A stretch of DNA of 64,000 nucleotides, taken from contig CAYWET010000014.1 of assembly GCA_964457245.1 (NCBI GenBank), forward strand, positions 21,925 through 85,924, read 5' to 3'. Below, piece by piece: positions 34,661 to 43,876 of the stretch. Each line of letters opens with the position of its first letter. The first letter of the stretch is position 1. Under the pieces are notes generated by a model. The model did not search any database. It was given only the letters and a program-made list of their open reading frames with translations, and was not told where the DNA came from. This stretch comes from UBA10329 sp964457245. Its GTDB lineage: Bacteria > Bacteroidota > Bacteroidia > UBA10329. A program made the position numbers and the translations under genes.

Positions 34661-35780
34661 ATTCCAAAAACAAAGCTGCAGTTAGAAGATCGGCTCGCTG
34701 TTTTCCTGCATCAGTAAGTAGTATAACATCACTTTGAATCCGTATTTCGGAATCCACGATTTGTTTGGCATTATTTAGAATCGATTGCCAAGCCTTCGGT
34801 TCAATTTCATCAACTACAGATCTCTGAACCCCCCATTTGGTTCTGAGACCTATCATGATCTGCTCATTGATCCGATCTTTTACGGATAGTTTTTCGGATT
34901 CGGAAAATGGCTCACCAGAACCGATTTTCTGCATGAAAGCGCCATTGCTGCGAACGTTCCATTCTCGCTCAGCACCGTTAAATGAATGTGCTGATGGACC
35001 AAGTCCCAAATACTTTTTACCCAACCAATAAGATGAGTTGTGCTTGGATATGAAACCTTCTTTAGCAAAGTTGCTGATCTCGTAATGCTCGAATTCGTTA
35101 GCAGGAAGGAACTCCATGTTCATTTCGAAAAAACGAGCACTAGAATGTTCATCCGGTGTTTTCTGCTGACCTTTTTTAATTCGATTATGAAGAACGGTTT
35201 TGGGCTCAACGGTAAGTGAGTAACTGGAAATGTGTTGAATGTCAAGTCCGATTGCAGTTTTCAGATTCAATTCCCAATCTTGTTCAGTTTGCTCAGGTAG
35301 CCCAAAAATGAGGTCAATGCTGATGTTATTGAAGCCAATGTCTTGGGCGTTTTTGATACTCTCAACCGCTTGTTCAGCTGTATGCATGCGGTTCATCCAC
35401 TTCAATTCCGAATCAATGAAAGACTGTGTTCCCAAACTCAGGCGATTGATGCCGATCTGTTTCAATTCAAACAGCTTTTCTAAAGAAAGGTCTTCCGGGT
35501 TTGCTTCCAGCGTAAGCTCAATTTCATCAGCAACCGATTGTGCATCGTGAATACGTTTAAGTATTCGCTCAATGTCGGTTGTGGCAAGTAGGGAAGGAGT
35601 ACCGCCTCCAAAGTAGATAGTTTCGATTTTTTCGCTTTGCAGGTAATTCTTCCTAAGTTCAATTTCCTTCAGAATTGCATCTACCAGCAGGTCTGAGTTT
35701 TTCAGATTGGTGGTAAAATGAAAATCGCAGTAATGGCAAGCGCGCCTGCAAAACGGAACGTGAACGTAAATTCCAGCCAT
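34659..35780 (-). CDS. hemW: Radical SAM heme chaperone HemW (373 aa)
   Basis: A radical SAM protein of the HemN/HemW family. The CxxxCxxC iron-sulfur motif is at Cys11, Cys15 and Cys18 (HVPFCRRACHYCDFHF), followed by IYFGGGTPSLL and the glycine-rich/EANPEDL and SLGTQSF segments. The HemW C-terminal region is present, and the N-terminal extension typical of true HemN oxidases is absent, which favours a heme chaperone role. I chose the ATG at 35780, which overlaps the upstream kinase stop (TGATG); upstream in-frame sequence belongs to the kinase gene. Confidence 0.93.
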   Translation of the reverse strand: MAGIYVHVPFCRRACHYCDFHFTTNLKNSDLLVDAILKEIELRKNYLQSEKIETIYFGGGTPSLLATTDIERILKRIHDAQSVADEIELTLEANPEDLSLEKLFELKQIGINRLSLGTQSFIDSELKWMNRMHTAEQAVESIKNAQDIGFNNISIDLIFGLPEQTEQDWELNLKTAIGLDIQHISSYSLTVEPKTVLHNRIKKGQQKTPDEHSSARFFEMNMEFLPANEFEHYEISNFAKEGFISKHNSSYWLGKKYLGLGPSAHSFNGAEREWNVRSNGAFMQKIGSGEPFSESEKLSVKDRINEQIMIGLRTKWGVQRSVVDEIEPKAWQSILNNAKQIVDSEIRIQSDVILLTDAGKQRADLLTAALFLE

Positions 35781-36958
35781 CAGGCCTTGTTCAAAGTGAT
35801 TCTGAATGTGGTTCCCTTTCCGATCTCGGAGTTCTTGACCACAATCTTCCCGGAATGATATTGCTCCACTATTCGTTTGGTGAGGGAAAGTCCTAATCCC
35901 CAACCTCGTTTTTTGCTGGTATATCCAGGTTGGAAAACGGTTTCAAACTTAGACCGAGGAATGCCTTTGCCGGTGTCAGCCACATCAATTATTACCTGAT
36001 CGTTCAACTCGCTTAGTTCAACATCTATGGCACCCGAACCTTCCATGGCGTCAATAGCATTGCGGCAGAGATTTTCTATAACCCAGGCAAACAGTGGGAT
36101 ATTCAAAGGGATTTCCAAGGTGGAAATACCGTTGGTTTCCATTGTAAATTGAATCTTCTTAGAGCTACGAGAACGCATATAATCCACGCTTTCTTCCAGC
36201 ACTTCAGCAATGTTTTCTGGTTTTAGTTCGGGTACAGAACCAATTTTGGAAAAACGCTCGGTAATGGTTTCCAATCTGCCAACATCCTTCTGCATGTCTT
36301 TGATAATGCCGGCATCAACATCTTTCATCTTCAAATATTCTATCCATGCAATGAGCGATGAAAGCGGAGTTCCTAACTGATGTGCGGTTTCCTTGGCCAT
36401 TCCAACCCAAACTTGATCTTGTTCGGCTCTTCTTGCAAAACTGAACGCGAAATAGGCCACAATTATGAAGATGGAGATGATGCCAAGGCTAACGTATGGA
36501 TAGTATTTCAGCTGGTAATACAGGTTTGAATTATCGTAATAGATGTAGTTACGCGTACCGCCAAAAAGTTCAATCTGAATAGGTTCATTGTGTCCAATAA
36601 TCTTGTTCAATTGCTTCTTCTGGTACGCTGGATCTTGGCTTCGTTCTTCATCAAAATTCCTGATGGAAATGATGTTCAGGTTCTCATCGGTAAGCACCAG
36701 GGGAATTGATGTGTTCGACTTTACCACCTCAAAAACGAAGCTCAGATCTGCATTTTGGTCTGCAGAATTAGCTAAGAACTTAGTACCATCTGCCCAAAGC
36801 TTTACGCGATTTCGTTCTTCCACGGCCAATCGACTCACCAACTGATTGGTGTACATCAAAGAGCCGACTCCAATGATCAATGCTATGATCATCAGCACAA
36901 GCTTCCAACGTTGTTTCTGGGAGTAAATGTTCACGCTTTGGAGCGATTGGATTTGCAC
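35780..36958 (-). CDS. Membrane sensor histidine kinase (392 aa)
   Basis: Two membrane helices (~18-38 and ~155-175) flank a ~115-residue extracytoplasmic sensor. The kinase core has the H-box AKETAHQLGTPLSSL with His193, N-box WVIENLCRNAIDAM, and G boxes DTGKGIPRSKFETVF and GWGLGLSLTKRI. No response regulator is adjacent, so it is an orphan kinase. The start is GTG at 36958, with a TTAATTTG -7-like box only two bases upstream; GTG at 36934 is an alternative. Its stop overlaps hemW. Confidence 0.88.
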   Translation of the reverse strand: MQIQSLQSVNIYSQKQRWKLVLMIIALIIGVGSLMYTNQLVSRLAVEERNRVKLWADGTKFLANSADQNADLSFVFEVVKSNTSIPLVLTDENLNIISIRNFDEERSQDPAYQKKQLNKIIGHNEPIQIELFGGTRNYIYYDNSNLYYQLKYYPYVSLGIISIFIIVAYFAFSFARRAEQDQVWVGMAKETAHQLGTPLSSLIAWIEYLKMKDVDAGIIKDMQKDVGRLETITERFSKIGSVPELKPENIAEVLEESVDYMRSRSSKKIQFTMETNGISTLEIPLNIPLFAWVIENLCRNAIDAMEGSGAIDVELSELNDQVIIDVADTGKGIPRSKFETVFQPGYTSKKRGWGLGLSLTKRIVEQYHSGKIVVKNSEIGKGTTFRITLNKA

Positions 36959-37000
36959 GGCAAATTAACGAATTGCAAAAGGGCTTATTGCGTGTTGGTT

Positions 37001-39634
37001 TTAAGGGTCAAATTCAATTTCAAAGCCACCCTCAGTTTCCTGCTCTTCAGGCTCAGACGAGAACAGACCGCGTTTCTTTTTCTTCTTTTTTGGTTTCTCT
37101 TCTGATGGGTTTGATGAAGCGGATTTATCTCTTTCTTCATTTTCAAGACCATCATCATCCAATCGGAATTGAATCGTTTCCTCTTCCGGTTCTTCCGATG
37201 AATTCTTGCCACCGAACTCATCACGGAAAAGCTTCTTGATGGTTTGTCCTTCCTTTTTCAGGTCAGCGTTGATTTTCTTTCTTACCTCTTTTTTATCGTA
37301 GCCAACTTTCAAATTGCCTGGTCGACCGCGTATCCAGAGAAAAAGGCGCGTTTTGCCTTTCTCATCCAAAATTTCATGTCCATCAAAAGTGCGTTGCTTC
37401 TTCGCTTTTCTTCTAATCAAATCGTTGAGTAAAAGGTTTACATGATAGTCCATTTCCTGGTCAAAACCGTGTTCTCCGAAAACGTCCACATTCAAGATGC
37501 TACTGGCTACCGTCATTCGCGGAATAAAAAGCTTGTTGTTCCGAATGCTCAACTGATTACGAAGCGTATCGAACTTAACGTGGGTCAATTCATCCACGTC
37601 AATGAATCTTGACATGGCGAGTAGCGGTTCAAACTGAATCAACTCGCCACCAATCACCTTAATGTCGGCTTCAACACGCAGTTTGTTTTTCAGGATGTCA
37701 TAATCTTCGGTTAAATAAATATCGGCCTCCAAGTTGGCACTCGCAATACCTTCAAGGTTTTCGGATGTGATTGATTTCTGCCCAAAGTTGTTCCACTCCG
37801 AAAGGGTTCTGCTCATATCGATATTCTTCAAGTTTCCATCAAGGCTAAACAGGAAACCTTTTGTTGATGGAGCATAAGAAAGCGTGGTGGAAACGTGACC
37901 TCCTAATGCCTTGAATCTAAGTTCGGAAACATCAACCCGATTGTTCTGCATACTGATATCTCCGGTTACAGTTGTAGCAGAGAAATCCTTGTAATTGATT
38001 CGGTCAACGCTTGTAGTGACCTGAATGGAAATATCTCTGCTTGTGGAGCTAGACGGATTTTCAGATTCAAATTTCCATTCGGTTGGAAGCTTGGCGATAT
38101 CCAATTCCTTAATATGAACGTTTCCGTTCAGCGCAATTTCAGATCGGGAATCGGTTAGAATTTGCTTCAGCTTTGCGATATCCATTTCACCGTTAAATTC
38201 CAGGTGACCAATGACTCCAGAGCACTGCGTAATGGATGTCTTACCCATGTTCATGGCAATGTTGGCATTGAACGAACTTAATTTTGGAATTCCGGTATTG
38301 AACTGAAGTTCGGATTCCGATAAACTCAAGCTTCCAGACCAGTTCATTTTCTTCAGCTCTTCCACCGTGGTGTTGAAATCACGACCAAGCGGACCTTCAA
38401 AATCAATATTCCAACTTATTCCACCGTTAGCTTGAACATCGTCTTGAATATTAGCCACAACAATTAGTTCATCCAACCTTGAATTTCCTTTGGTCTTCAG
38501 TTTAAGCTGTGGATTACTGAGGTCAGTCAATGTTCCGCTGCCTTCAACCTTTCCTTTTGGTGTCTTTAAGCTGAACGAATCAAAGTTGATTCGCATCGCT
38601 TTTGAACGCTTGATGTCTTCCATGAATAGTCTGCCTTCAAAATTTAACGCAGAAACATCGGTTTTTTGAAAGACAAGGCTACCATCACGCATTCTAATGG
38701 TGGCCTCTAATTTTGGTCCAGTGTTCTTTGTGAATGGGCCATTCAGTGAGAAAATAATGTCCGAACGACCTTTCAGTTTCAAGTTCCTAACGTTCTGAGG
38801 CATCTGAGGCCAAACGTGCGGTAGAATCTCATTCGGTTCTATGTTTCCCGCATGCACTTGCATCTGCATGTCGGTTCCATCGTCAATCCTTTTCCATTCT
38901 GCGTTTAAGACCATTTCGTTGCCTGCCAAAACAGCATTGCCAGTTTCAATGGTGTAAATCCGGTCTTTTGAGTTGATATTCAAAACGCCCGCTAAGTTTA
39001 ACGGCAACTCAACAATCCGGTCTGCTCCAATGGTTGTAAGACGTTCCAAATAACCATTTAGACTCAATCCCAAACGTTGATTCTCATCAGTAAATCGACC
39101 TTTGATTTTTGACTTTTCAGAAAGGAATTGAATGTTCAGGTCGATGGTCCTATCGTCATAATCCAAGTGGATGTTCTCAAGAGTTAGAATTTCAATACTG
39201 AAATCCGTCTTGACTTGGTCATTTTTGGTTTCTGGTACTTTCCAAACCTTGAAATTCCACTGATCGGATACGTTACGTTTCAAACGCAAAAAACCATCAG
39301 TTACCCGGATTCCTTCTATTGTAATGTCGTTCTGCATCAGCTTTAGCGCATCAAACTGAACAAATGCTTTTTGGACGTTGAGAAGCGTGTCTGATCTGAA
39401 AGAATCTTGAATTCTGATGTCGCGTATTTCGACCGCTACTTTGGGAAAATCACTCCAGAAGGAGACAGCCACATCTTCATTGAAGTCAGCTTCCGTAACA
39501 ATTGTCGAACGAACCGTTTCCAACGCATATTCCTTCATGTCGTCCGCGTATTTCCAATACACGAAAATGGCTGTTGCAATGAGCAGTACAACCAACGAAA
39601 ACAGAAAGGTTAGAATACGTTTGAACCAGATCAT
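37001..39634 (-). CDS. AsmA-like inner-membrane-anchored protein (877 aa)
   Basis: One N-terminal membrane helix (~5-28) is followed by a very long beta-rich region with AsmA/YhdP-type features (SFWSDFPKVAVEIRDIRIQD near the start, and a C-terminal AsmA_2-like segment with FEPLLAMSRFIDVDELTHV). Such proteins are beta-groove bridges thought to move phospholipids from inner to outer membrane. The last ~75 residues are low-complexity, with an acidic stretch, a KKKKKKRG run and a final acidic end. A -7-like box lies 10 bases before the ATG. Confidence 0.85.
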   Translation of the reverse strand: MIWFKRILTFLFSLVVLLIATAIFVYWKYADDMKEYALETVRSTIVTEADFNEDVAVSFWSDFPKVAVEIRDIRIQDSFRSDTLLNVQKAFVQFDALKLMQNDITIEGIRVTDGFLRLKRNVSDQWNFKVWKVPETKNDQVKTDFSIEILTLENIHLDYDDRTIDLNIQFLSEKSKIKGRFTDENQRLGLSLNGYLERLTTIGADRIVELPLNLAGVLNINSKDRIYTIETGNAVLAGNEMVLNAEWKRIDDGTDMQMQVHAGNIEPNEILPHVWPQMPQNVRNLKLKGRSDIIFSLNGPFTKNTGPKLEATIRMRDGSLVFQKTDVSALNFEGRLFMEDIKRSKAMRINFDSFSLKTPKGKVEGSGTLTDLSNPQLKLKTKGNSRLDELIVVANIQDDVQANGGISWNIDFEGPLGRDFNTTVEELKKMNWSGSLSLSESELQFNTGIPKLSSFNANIAMNMGKTSITQCSGVIGHLEFNGEMDIAKLKQILTDSRSEIALNGNVHIKELDIAKLPTEWKFESENPSSSTSRDISIQVTTSVDRINYKDFSATTVTGDISMQNNRVDVSELRFKALGGHVSTTLSYAPSTKGFLFSLDGNLKNIDMSRTLSEWNNFGQKSITSENLEGIASANLEADIYLTEDYDILKNKLRVEADIKVIGGELIQFEPLLAMSRFIDVDELTHVKFDTLRNQLSIRNNKLFIPRMTVASSILNVDVFGEHGFDQEMDYHVNLLLNDLIRRKAKKQRTFDGHEILDEKGKTRLFLWIRGRPGNLKVGYDKKEVRKKINADLKKEGQTIKKLFRDEFGGKNSSEEPEEETIQFRLDDDGLENEERDKSASSNPSEEKPKKKKKKRGLFSSEPEEQETEGGFEIEFDP

Positions 39635-39644
39635 AATTCAGAAG

Positions 39645-39652
39645 TAAAAGTA
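39645..39652 (-). promoter_or_regulatory. -7-like box of the AsmA-like gene
   Basis: Minus-strand TACTTTTA (one mismatch to TAnnTTTG), 10 bases before the ATG. Confidence 0.35.
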
Positions 39653-39828
39653 TCCGCCATCTGTGTGGAAACGGCCAATTTCCTATTGAAGTATTCAATC
39701 CGCCATGTTCATAACGTTAATGTTGGTGCTTATGAAGTTCTCACCAAATTCAGTGTATTTATTAACACGAGCGGTTGTGAGAGTAACATTTTGATAGCTT
39801 GCAGCATCATAAACCAAACCCGTATCTC

Positions 39829-40053
39829 ATGAAAAAATCTACACTATTAATTAATGGCCTTCTTGGAGTTGTATTCTGTGCATTTGTTGCATGCGGTGGT
39901 TCTGAAGCTCCGAAGGAAGAAGCTCCAGCCGAGGAGGTTGTTGAAGAAGTTGTTGAGGAAGTAGAAGAGGCAATGGAAGTTGTGGACAGTACAGCAACTG
40001 AAGTTGTAGAAGAAGTTGAGGAAGCTGTAGAAGAAGCTACAGAAGGAGAGTAA
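39829..40053 (+). CDS. Small Glu/Val-rich lipoprotein (74 aa)
   Basis: A lipoprotein signal with lipobox FVAC (Cys at residue 22) is followed by a short linker and an almost pure Glu/Val/Ala/Thr segment built on repeated EEVVEE-type units. It should be strongly acidic and either coiled-coil or disordered. I start at the ATG 39829 (MKKSTLLINGLLG); an earlier in-frame ATG lacks a signal-like start. A strong terminator follows. No family recognised; comparable tiny acidic lipoproteins occur in Bacteroidota. Confidence 0.75.
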   Translation: MKKSTLLINGLLGVVFCAFVACGGSEAPKEEAPAEEVVEEVVEEVEEAMEVVDSTATEVVEEVEEAVEEATEGE

Positions 40054-40074
40054 TTCTAACTTCTCAGAAAGTTC

Positions 40075-40108
40075 AAGGCCTTTGGAAATTTTCCAAAGGC
40101 CTTTTTTA
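40075..40108. terminator. Terminator between convergent genes
   Basis: AAGGCCTTTGGAAA / TTTCCAAAGGCCTT, an almost perfect palindrome followed by a T-run. It serves the small lipoprotein gene and possibly the convergent fumarylacetoacetase gene. Confidence 0.88.
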
Positions 40109-41350
40109 TTTGGCCGGAAGAACCTTGGTTCTCACTTCTCCGAATCCAACACGCTTGCCATCCTTTTGGCAATACGCTTTCATGACAACGGTATCACCAT
40201 CAAGAATAAATTTACGCTCCGTTCCATCAGGCATGGAAACGGGTTTTGAACCTCTCCAAGAAATCTCTAGCATAGAACCATAACTATCAGGTGTTGGGCC
40301 AGAAATCGTTCCAGATGCACACATATCGCCCACATTCATATTGCAACCGTTTACTGTATGATGCGCCAATTGCTGCGCCATGCTCCAGTACATGTATTTA
40401 AAATTGCTGTTGCTAACGGTTTTGGCTACGCCAGATTCCGTCTCGATGGCAGCTTCAAGATTGATGTCGAAACTGTGGTCTTTGCTCATTTCCAAATAGG
40501 GAAGAACAGCAGGTTCTTGCTTTGGCCCAGCAGTTCGGAAAGCGTCCAATGCCTCCATGGTAACAATCCAAGGGGAAATGGATGAACCGAAGTTCTTTGC
40601 CAAGAATGGCCCCAACGGAACGTACTCCCATTTCTGAATATCGCGCGCGCTCCAATCATTGAAAACCACCATTCCGAAAATGTGGTCTTCAGCATTTTCT
40701 ACCGGAACAGAATCTCCAAGTGCATTCGGTTTTCCGACAATGAAAGCCATTTCCAACTCAAAATCGAGAAGCTTAGAAGGACCAAAACTGGGTTTGTCAG
40801 CATCAGGCGCAATAGTTTGCCCTTTTGGTCGGTGAAGTGGTGTTCCGCTAATGACAATAGAAGAAGCACGGCCGTGGTAACCAACCGGAATGTGCAGCCA
40901 GTTTGGTAGCAGGGCATTGTCTGGGTCGCGGAACATGGTTCCAACGTTGGTTGCGTGTTCCTTACTGCTGTAAAAATCGGTGTAATCGCCAACATGAACC
41001 GGCATAAGCATTTCCACATCTTCAACTTTTCGGATGGCATTCAATCTGGCTGCTTCGTTGTCTCGCAGCTCACCGTTTTCGGCCGAGAAAAGTTCCTGAA
41101 TTCGTGTTCTAACCGAATTAGTGATCGGTTTTCCAAGAGCGATAAAATCGTTCAGCACTGGTTGTTGGAAAACATCTTCTGGCAGGTTGATCTCTGCAAA
41201 AAGACCGGCTTTCTGAAGCGCATCAAGATCAACGGCAAAGTCTCCAATTCTGGTTGCGGCCAGCGGTTTTCCTCCATCAACTCGTCCAACACCAAATGGA
41301 ATGTTGTCCAAGCTAAAATCACTATCATTCGGTATTTCTATCCAACTGCT
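40106..41350 (-). CDS. fahA: Fumarylacetoacetase (414 aa)
   Basis: The last enzyme of tyrosine/homogentisate breakdown, hydrolysing fumarylacetoacetate to fumarate and acetoacetate. Motifs include DYTDFYSSKEHATNVG, the metal-binding DFELEMAFIVG, VFNDWSARDIQKWEYVPLG and the C-terminal GDMCASGTISGP. The N-terminal SH3-like domain (IPFGVGRV) is intact, and the length matches the family. I use the ATG at 41350, giving MSSWIEIPNDSDF. A phenylalanine hydroxylase gene lies ~9 kb away, but the intermediate enzymes are not in this window. Confidence 0.95.
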   Translation of the reverse strand, partial: SSWIEIPNDSDFSLDNIPFGVGRVDGGKPLAATRIGDFAVDLDALQKAGLFAEINLPEDVFQQPVLNDFIALGKPITNSVRTRIQELFSAENGELRDNEAARLNAIRKVEDVEMLMPVHVGDYTDFYSSKEHATNVGTMFRDPDNALLPNWLHIPVGYHGRASSIVISGTPLHRPKGQTIAPDADKPSFGPSKLLDFELEMAFIVGKPNALGDSVPVENAEDHIFGMVVFNDWSARDIQKWEYVPLGPFLAKNFGSSISPWIVTMEALDAFRTAGPKQEPAVLPYLEMSKDHSFDINLEAAIETESGVAKTVSNSNFKYMYWSMAQQLAHHTVNGCNMNVGDMCASGTISGPTPDSYGSMLEISWRGSKPVSMPDGTERKFILDGDTVVMKAYCQKDGKRVGFGEVRTKVLPAK

Positions 41351-41363
41351 CATTTCTTTCAAA

Positions 41364-42140
41364 TTATGAATATCCGTATTGCCAGTTCTTGTATTGATTC
41401 TCACGGAAATCTTTGCTCAAGTAAAGCAGGTTTCCGTAATGAACTCCTTTCTTGAAGCCTAAATGCCCCATTTCGTAAATACCGAAAAGAGCGTAGCCGT
41501 AGCCATCTAAAATCTCATTGATATCACCGAAATAGGTGTTGCGTGTGTTCGATTTCATGAAGCCCGCTTCGCAGATAATTGCGGCAACTTTTCCGCTAGA
41601 AAGTAGCTTCTTCGCACCATTTAGAACAGGAACTTCAAAGCCTTCGGTGTCAATCTTCAAAAGATTGATCTGATCGATTCCTTCTCGGGCAACAAAATCG
41701 TCTAATGTTTCAATTCGAATCTCAACTTCATCAAAACCTTGGTCGGAAGATTCCAAATTGGTCTGAAAGGCATCGTTTATCGAATTCGTAACAGAATTGC
41801 TGTTCTTGATGACTTTGATCTTGCGTGATTCAGCGCTTTCACCAAAGGCGATGTTGTAAGGGAAAATATCTGCTTTCCCACCGCAATGCTTCTGAAGTTC
41901 GTTGAACGTGCTTGGCACAGGTTCGAACGTGTAGATCTTCGAATTCGGGTAGATGTCTCGGTAAAAATCAACGGTTTGGCCAATGTTGGCGCCAATGTCG
42001 AATATCACCTTCGGTTTAAGATTGATCTTCTCTACCAGATCAACCGCGTAATCGGTTCCCACAGGCATTGTTTTCGCCTCATGCAAATAGTAACCGAAAC
42101 GATGGAGTAAAAGATGCCTGAATTTGGAGATAACGCCCAC
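41364..42140 (-). CDS. FkbM-family methyltransferase (258 aa)
   Basis: A SAM-dependent O-methyltransferase of the FkbM type: VIFDIGANIGQTVDFYRDIYP is motif I, IYTFEPVPSTFNEL and NLLKIDTEGFEVPVLNGA complete the core. Substrates in this family are often sugars or polyketide-like hydroxyls; here unknown. I start at GTG 42140: a longer frame to a TTG at 42173 exists, but an exact -7 box (42156-42163) lies inside it. The stop is 13 bases before the fumarylacetoacetase start, so these two may share a transcript. Confidence 0.85.
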   Translation of the reverse strand: MGVISKFRHLLLHRFGYYLHEAKTMPVGTDYAVDLVEKINLKPKVIFDIGANIGQTVDFYRDIYPNSKIYTFEPVPSTFNELQKHCGGKADIFPYNIAFGESAESRKIKVIKNSNSVTNSINDAFQTNLESSDQGFDEVEIRIETLDDFVAREGIDQINLLKIDTEGFEVPVLNGAKKLLSSGKVAAIICEAGFMKSNTRNTYFGDINEILDGYGYALFGIYEMGHLGFKKGVHYGNLLYLSKDFRENQYKNWQYGYS

Positions 42141-42155
42141 AGTTGTGATTTGCGC

Positions 42156-42163
42156 CAAATGTA
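42156..42163 (-). promoter_or_regulatory. -7 box of the FkbM gene
   Basis: Minus-strand TACATTTG (exact TAnnTTTG), followed by GCGC, 15 bases before the GTG start at 42140. Confidence 0.55.
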
Positions 42164-42202
42164 AGGAGTTCAATCAGATGAACTGAAATGCGTTGAATGG
42201 GT

Positions 42203-42210
42203 TTACTTTG
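42203..42210 (+). promoter_or_regulatory. -7-like box of the C45 operon
   Basis: TTACTTTG, one mismatch to TAnnTTTG, four bases before the ATG at 42215. It lies back-to-back with the FkbM promoter, 40 bases away. Confidence 0.42.
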
Positions 42211-42214
42211 CCGA

Positions 42215-43876
42215 ATGATCCAAATTCTGAGAAATATTCTCATTGTGCTTGTTGCTTTGGCGCTGCTTTCGTTGCTTAGCCTAGAACTTAGCATGCGCAT
42301 ACTGGCGTTGAATCCGCCACAAGTGGAGTCTGTAAAATTTGATTCGGCTCAAGTTGTTGTTGAGGATTCTACCCGACAACTTGGTGAAAACTGGTATCGA
42401 CAGAACAATCACGGACTTTGGGAGGCTTACGTTGAAGGCAAGCCCTACCAGCGAGGTAGAATATTTGCCCTACTGGCCGAAGAACAGATCGTATCGCAAG
42501 AGGAAAGTTTTATTGCTCAGATCAGAAAGTTGATTCCGTCAGAGTCGTTTCTGAATACGCTGAAATACGGTGTGGTTTTCTTCAACCGAAACTTGGACAA
42601 ACATGTCACTGAGGAACTCCAGAAAGAGATTTATGGTGTTTCCGAGTCCTTTTCGGATGAATATGATTTTGTTGGTGACAAATACAGTCGGATTCTGAAT
42701 TATCACGCAGCGCACGATATTGGTCACGCGCTTCAGGATCTGAGCATAGTTGGTTGCACCAGTTTTGCGGTTTGGAATCAATACAGCACAGATTCGTCCT
42801 TGGTGATCGGCCGCAATTTCGATTTCTATATGGGCGATGATTTTGCTAAAGACAAGGTCATTCTCTTCATGAAACCCGACAGCGGTTATGCTTTCGCAAG
42901 CATTACTTGGGCTGGATTTATGGGTGTGGTTTCCGGAATGAATGAGCACGGTTTAACGGTCACTTTAAATGCAGCAAAAAGCTCGATTCCCGATGGAGCT
43001 AAAACTCCGATTTCGTTGCTGGCAAGAGAAATTCTACAGTACGCTAAAACCATTGATGAAGCTTATGCGATTGCTAAATCACGACAGACCTTTGTGTCTG
43101 AATCGATTTTGATTGGTTCAGCGGCTGATCATGCGGCCGCTATCATAGAAAAGTCACCGGATCGAATTGACATTTTTCATCCTGCTGATAGCCGCTTGAC
43201 CTGCGCAAATCATTACCAAAGTGAGACATTTAAGAACGATGCTGCCAATCTTCAGAATATCGAAGATTCGGATTCTGAATATCGTTATGAGCGCTTGAAT
43301 CAATTGCTGGAACAGAGTTTTCCAATTGGGCCAATGAACTCTGTGAACATTCTTCGAGATCAAAAAGGTTTAAATGAAGCTGAACTTGGAATGGGAAATC
43401 CTAAAGCCATCAACCAACTTTTGGCGCATCATGGAATCGTTTTCCAACCCGAAAAGCGACTGCTGTGGATCAGCACTAATCCGTTTCAGTTGGGGGAATT
43501 TCTGTGCTACGATCTGAATCAGGTTTTCAGTGAAAACGTTGAAAAAGATCTGTTGGTTGATTCGCTTGTCATTCCCGCGGATGAATTTCTCAATGCGAAA
43601 GATTATCAGGAGTTCCTTCGATATAAAGAGCTGAAAAACAGACTGTTCGATAATATTGCTTTGGGCAAGGAAATCGAATGGAACTCAGAACTTGAACTGG
43701 AGTTTATTCGAAGTAATTCGGAAAGCTACATCACTTATTTTATGCTTGGCGATTACTACCTTGAGCACGGTAATCTGCAAAAAGCAAAGTCTTACTACGA
43801 AAAGAGTTTGAGTAAGGAAATCGCCTCAAAACAAGAACTCAGAAAGATCAAAGAGAATCTGAAAGCATGTCGTTAG
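42215..43876 (+). CDS. C45-family acyltransferase/hydrolase with TPR tail (553 aa)
   Basis: The core matches the peptidase C45 / acyl-CoA:6-aminopenicillanate acyltransferase class of Ntn enzymes. LSIVGCTSFAVW carries the likely autoprocessing Cys181 nucleophile, with IGRNFDFYMG and WAGFMGVVSGMNEHGLTVTLNA after it. An N-terminal membrane helix (~3-26) anchors it, so it probably acts outside the cytoplasm. A short TPR-like C-terminus follows. Members form or cleave amide bonds by acyl transfer. I start at 42215; an earlier ATG (42197) overlaps the promoter box. The stop overlaps the next gene, a CoA-ligase-like enzyme, by 10 bases. Confidence 0.82.
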   Translation: MIQILRNILIVLVALALLSLLSLELSMRILALNPPQVESVKFDSAQVVVEDSTRQLGENWYRQNNHGLWEAYVEGKPYQRGRIFALLAEEQIVSQEESFIAQIRKLIPSESFLNTLKYGVVFFNRNLDKHVTEELQKEIYGVSESFSDEYDFVGDKYSRILNYHAAHDIGHALQDLSIVGCTSFAVWNQYSTDSSLVIGRNFDFYMGDDFAKDKVILFMKPDSGYAFASITWAGFMGVVSGMNEHGLTVTLNAAKSSIPDGAKTPISLLAREILQYAKTIDEAYAIAKSRQTFVSESILIGSAADHAAAIIEKSPDRIDIFHPADSRLTCANHYQSETFKNDAANLQNIEDSDSEYRYERLNQLLEQSFPIGPMNSVNILRDQKGLNEAELGMGNPKAINQLLAHHGIVFQPEKRLLWISTNPFQLGEFLCYDLNQVFSENVEKDLLVDSLVIPADEFLNAKDYQEFLRYKELKNRLFDNIALGKEIEWNSELELEFIRSNSESYITYFMLGDYYLEHGNLQKAKSYYEKSLSKEIASKQELRKIKENLKACR

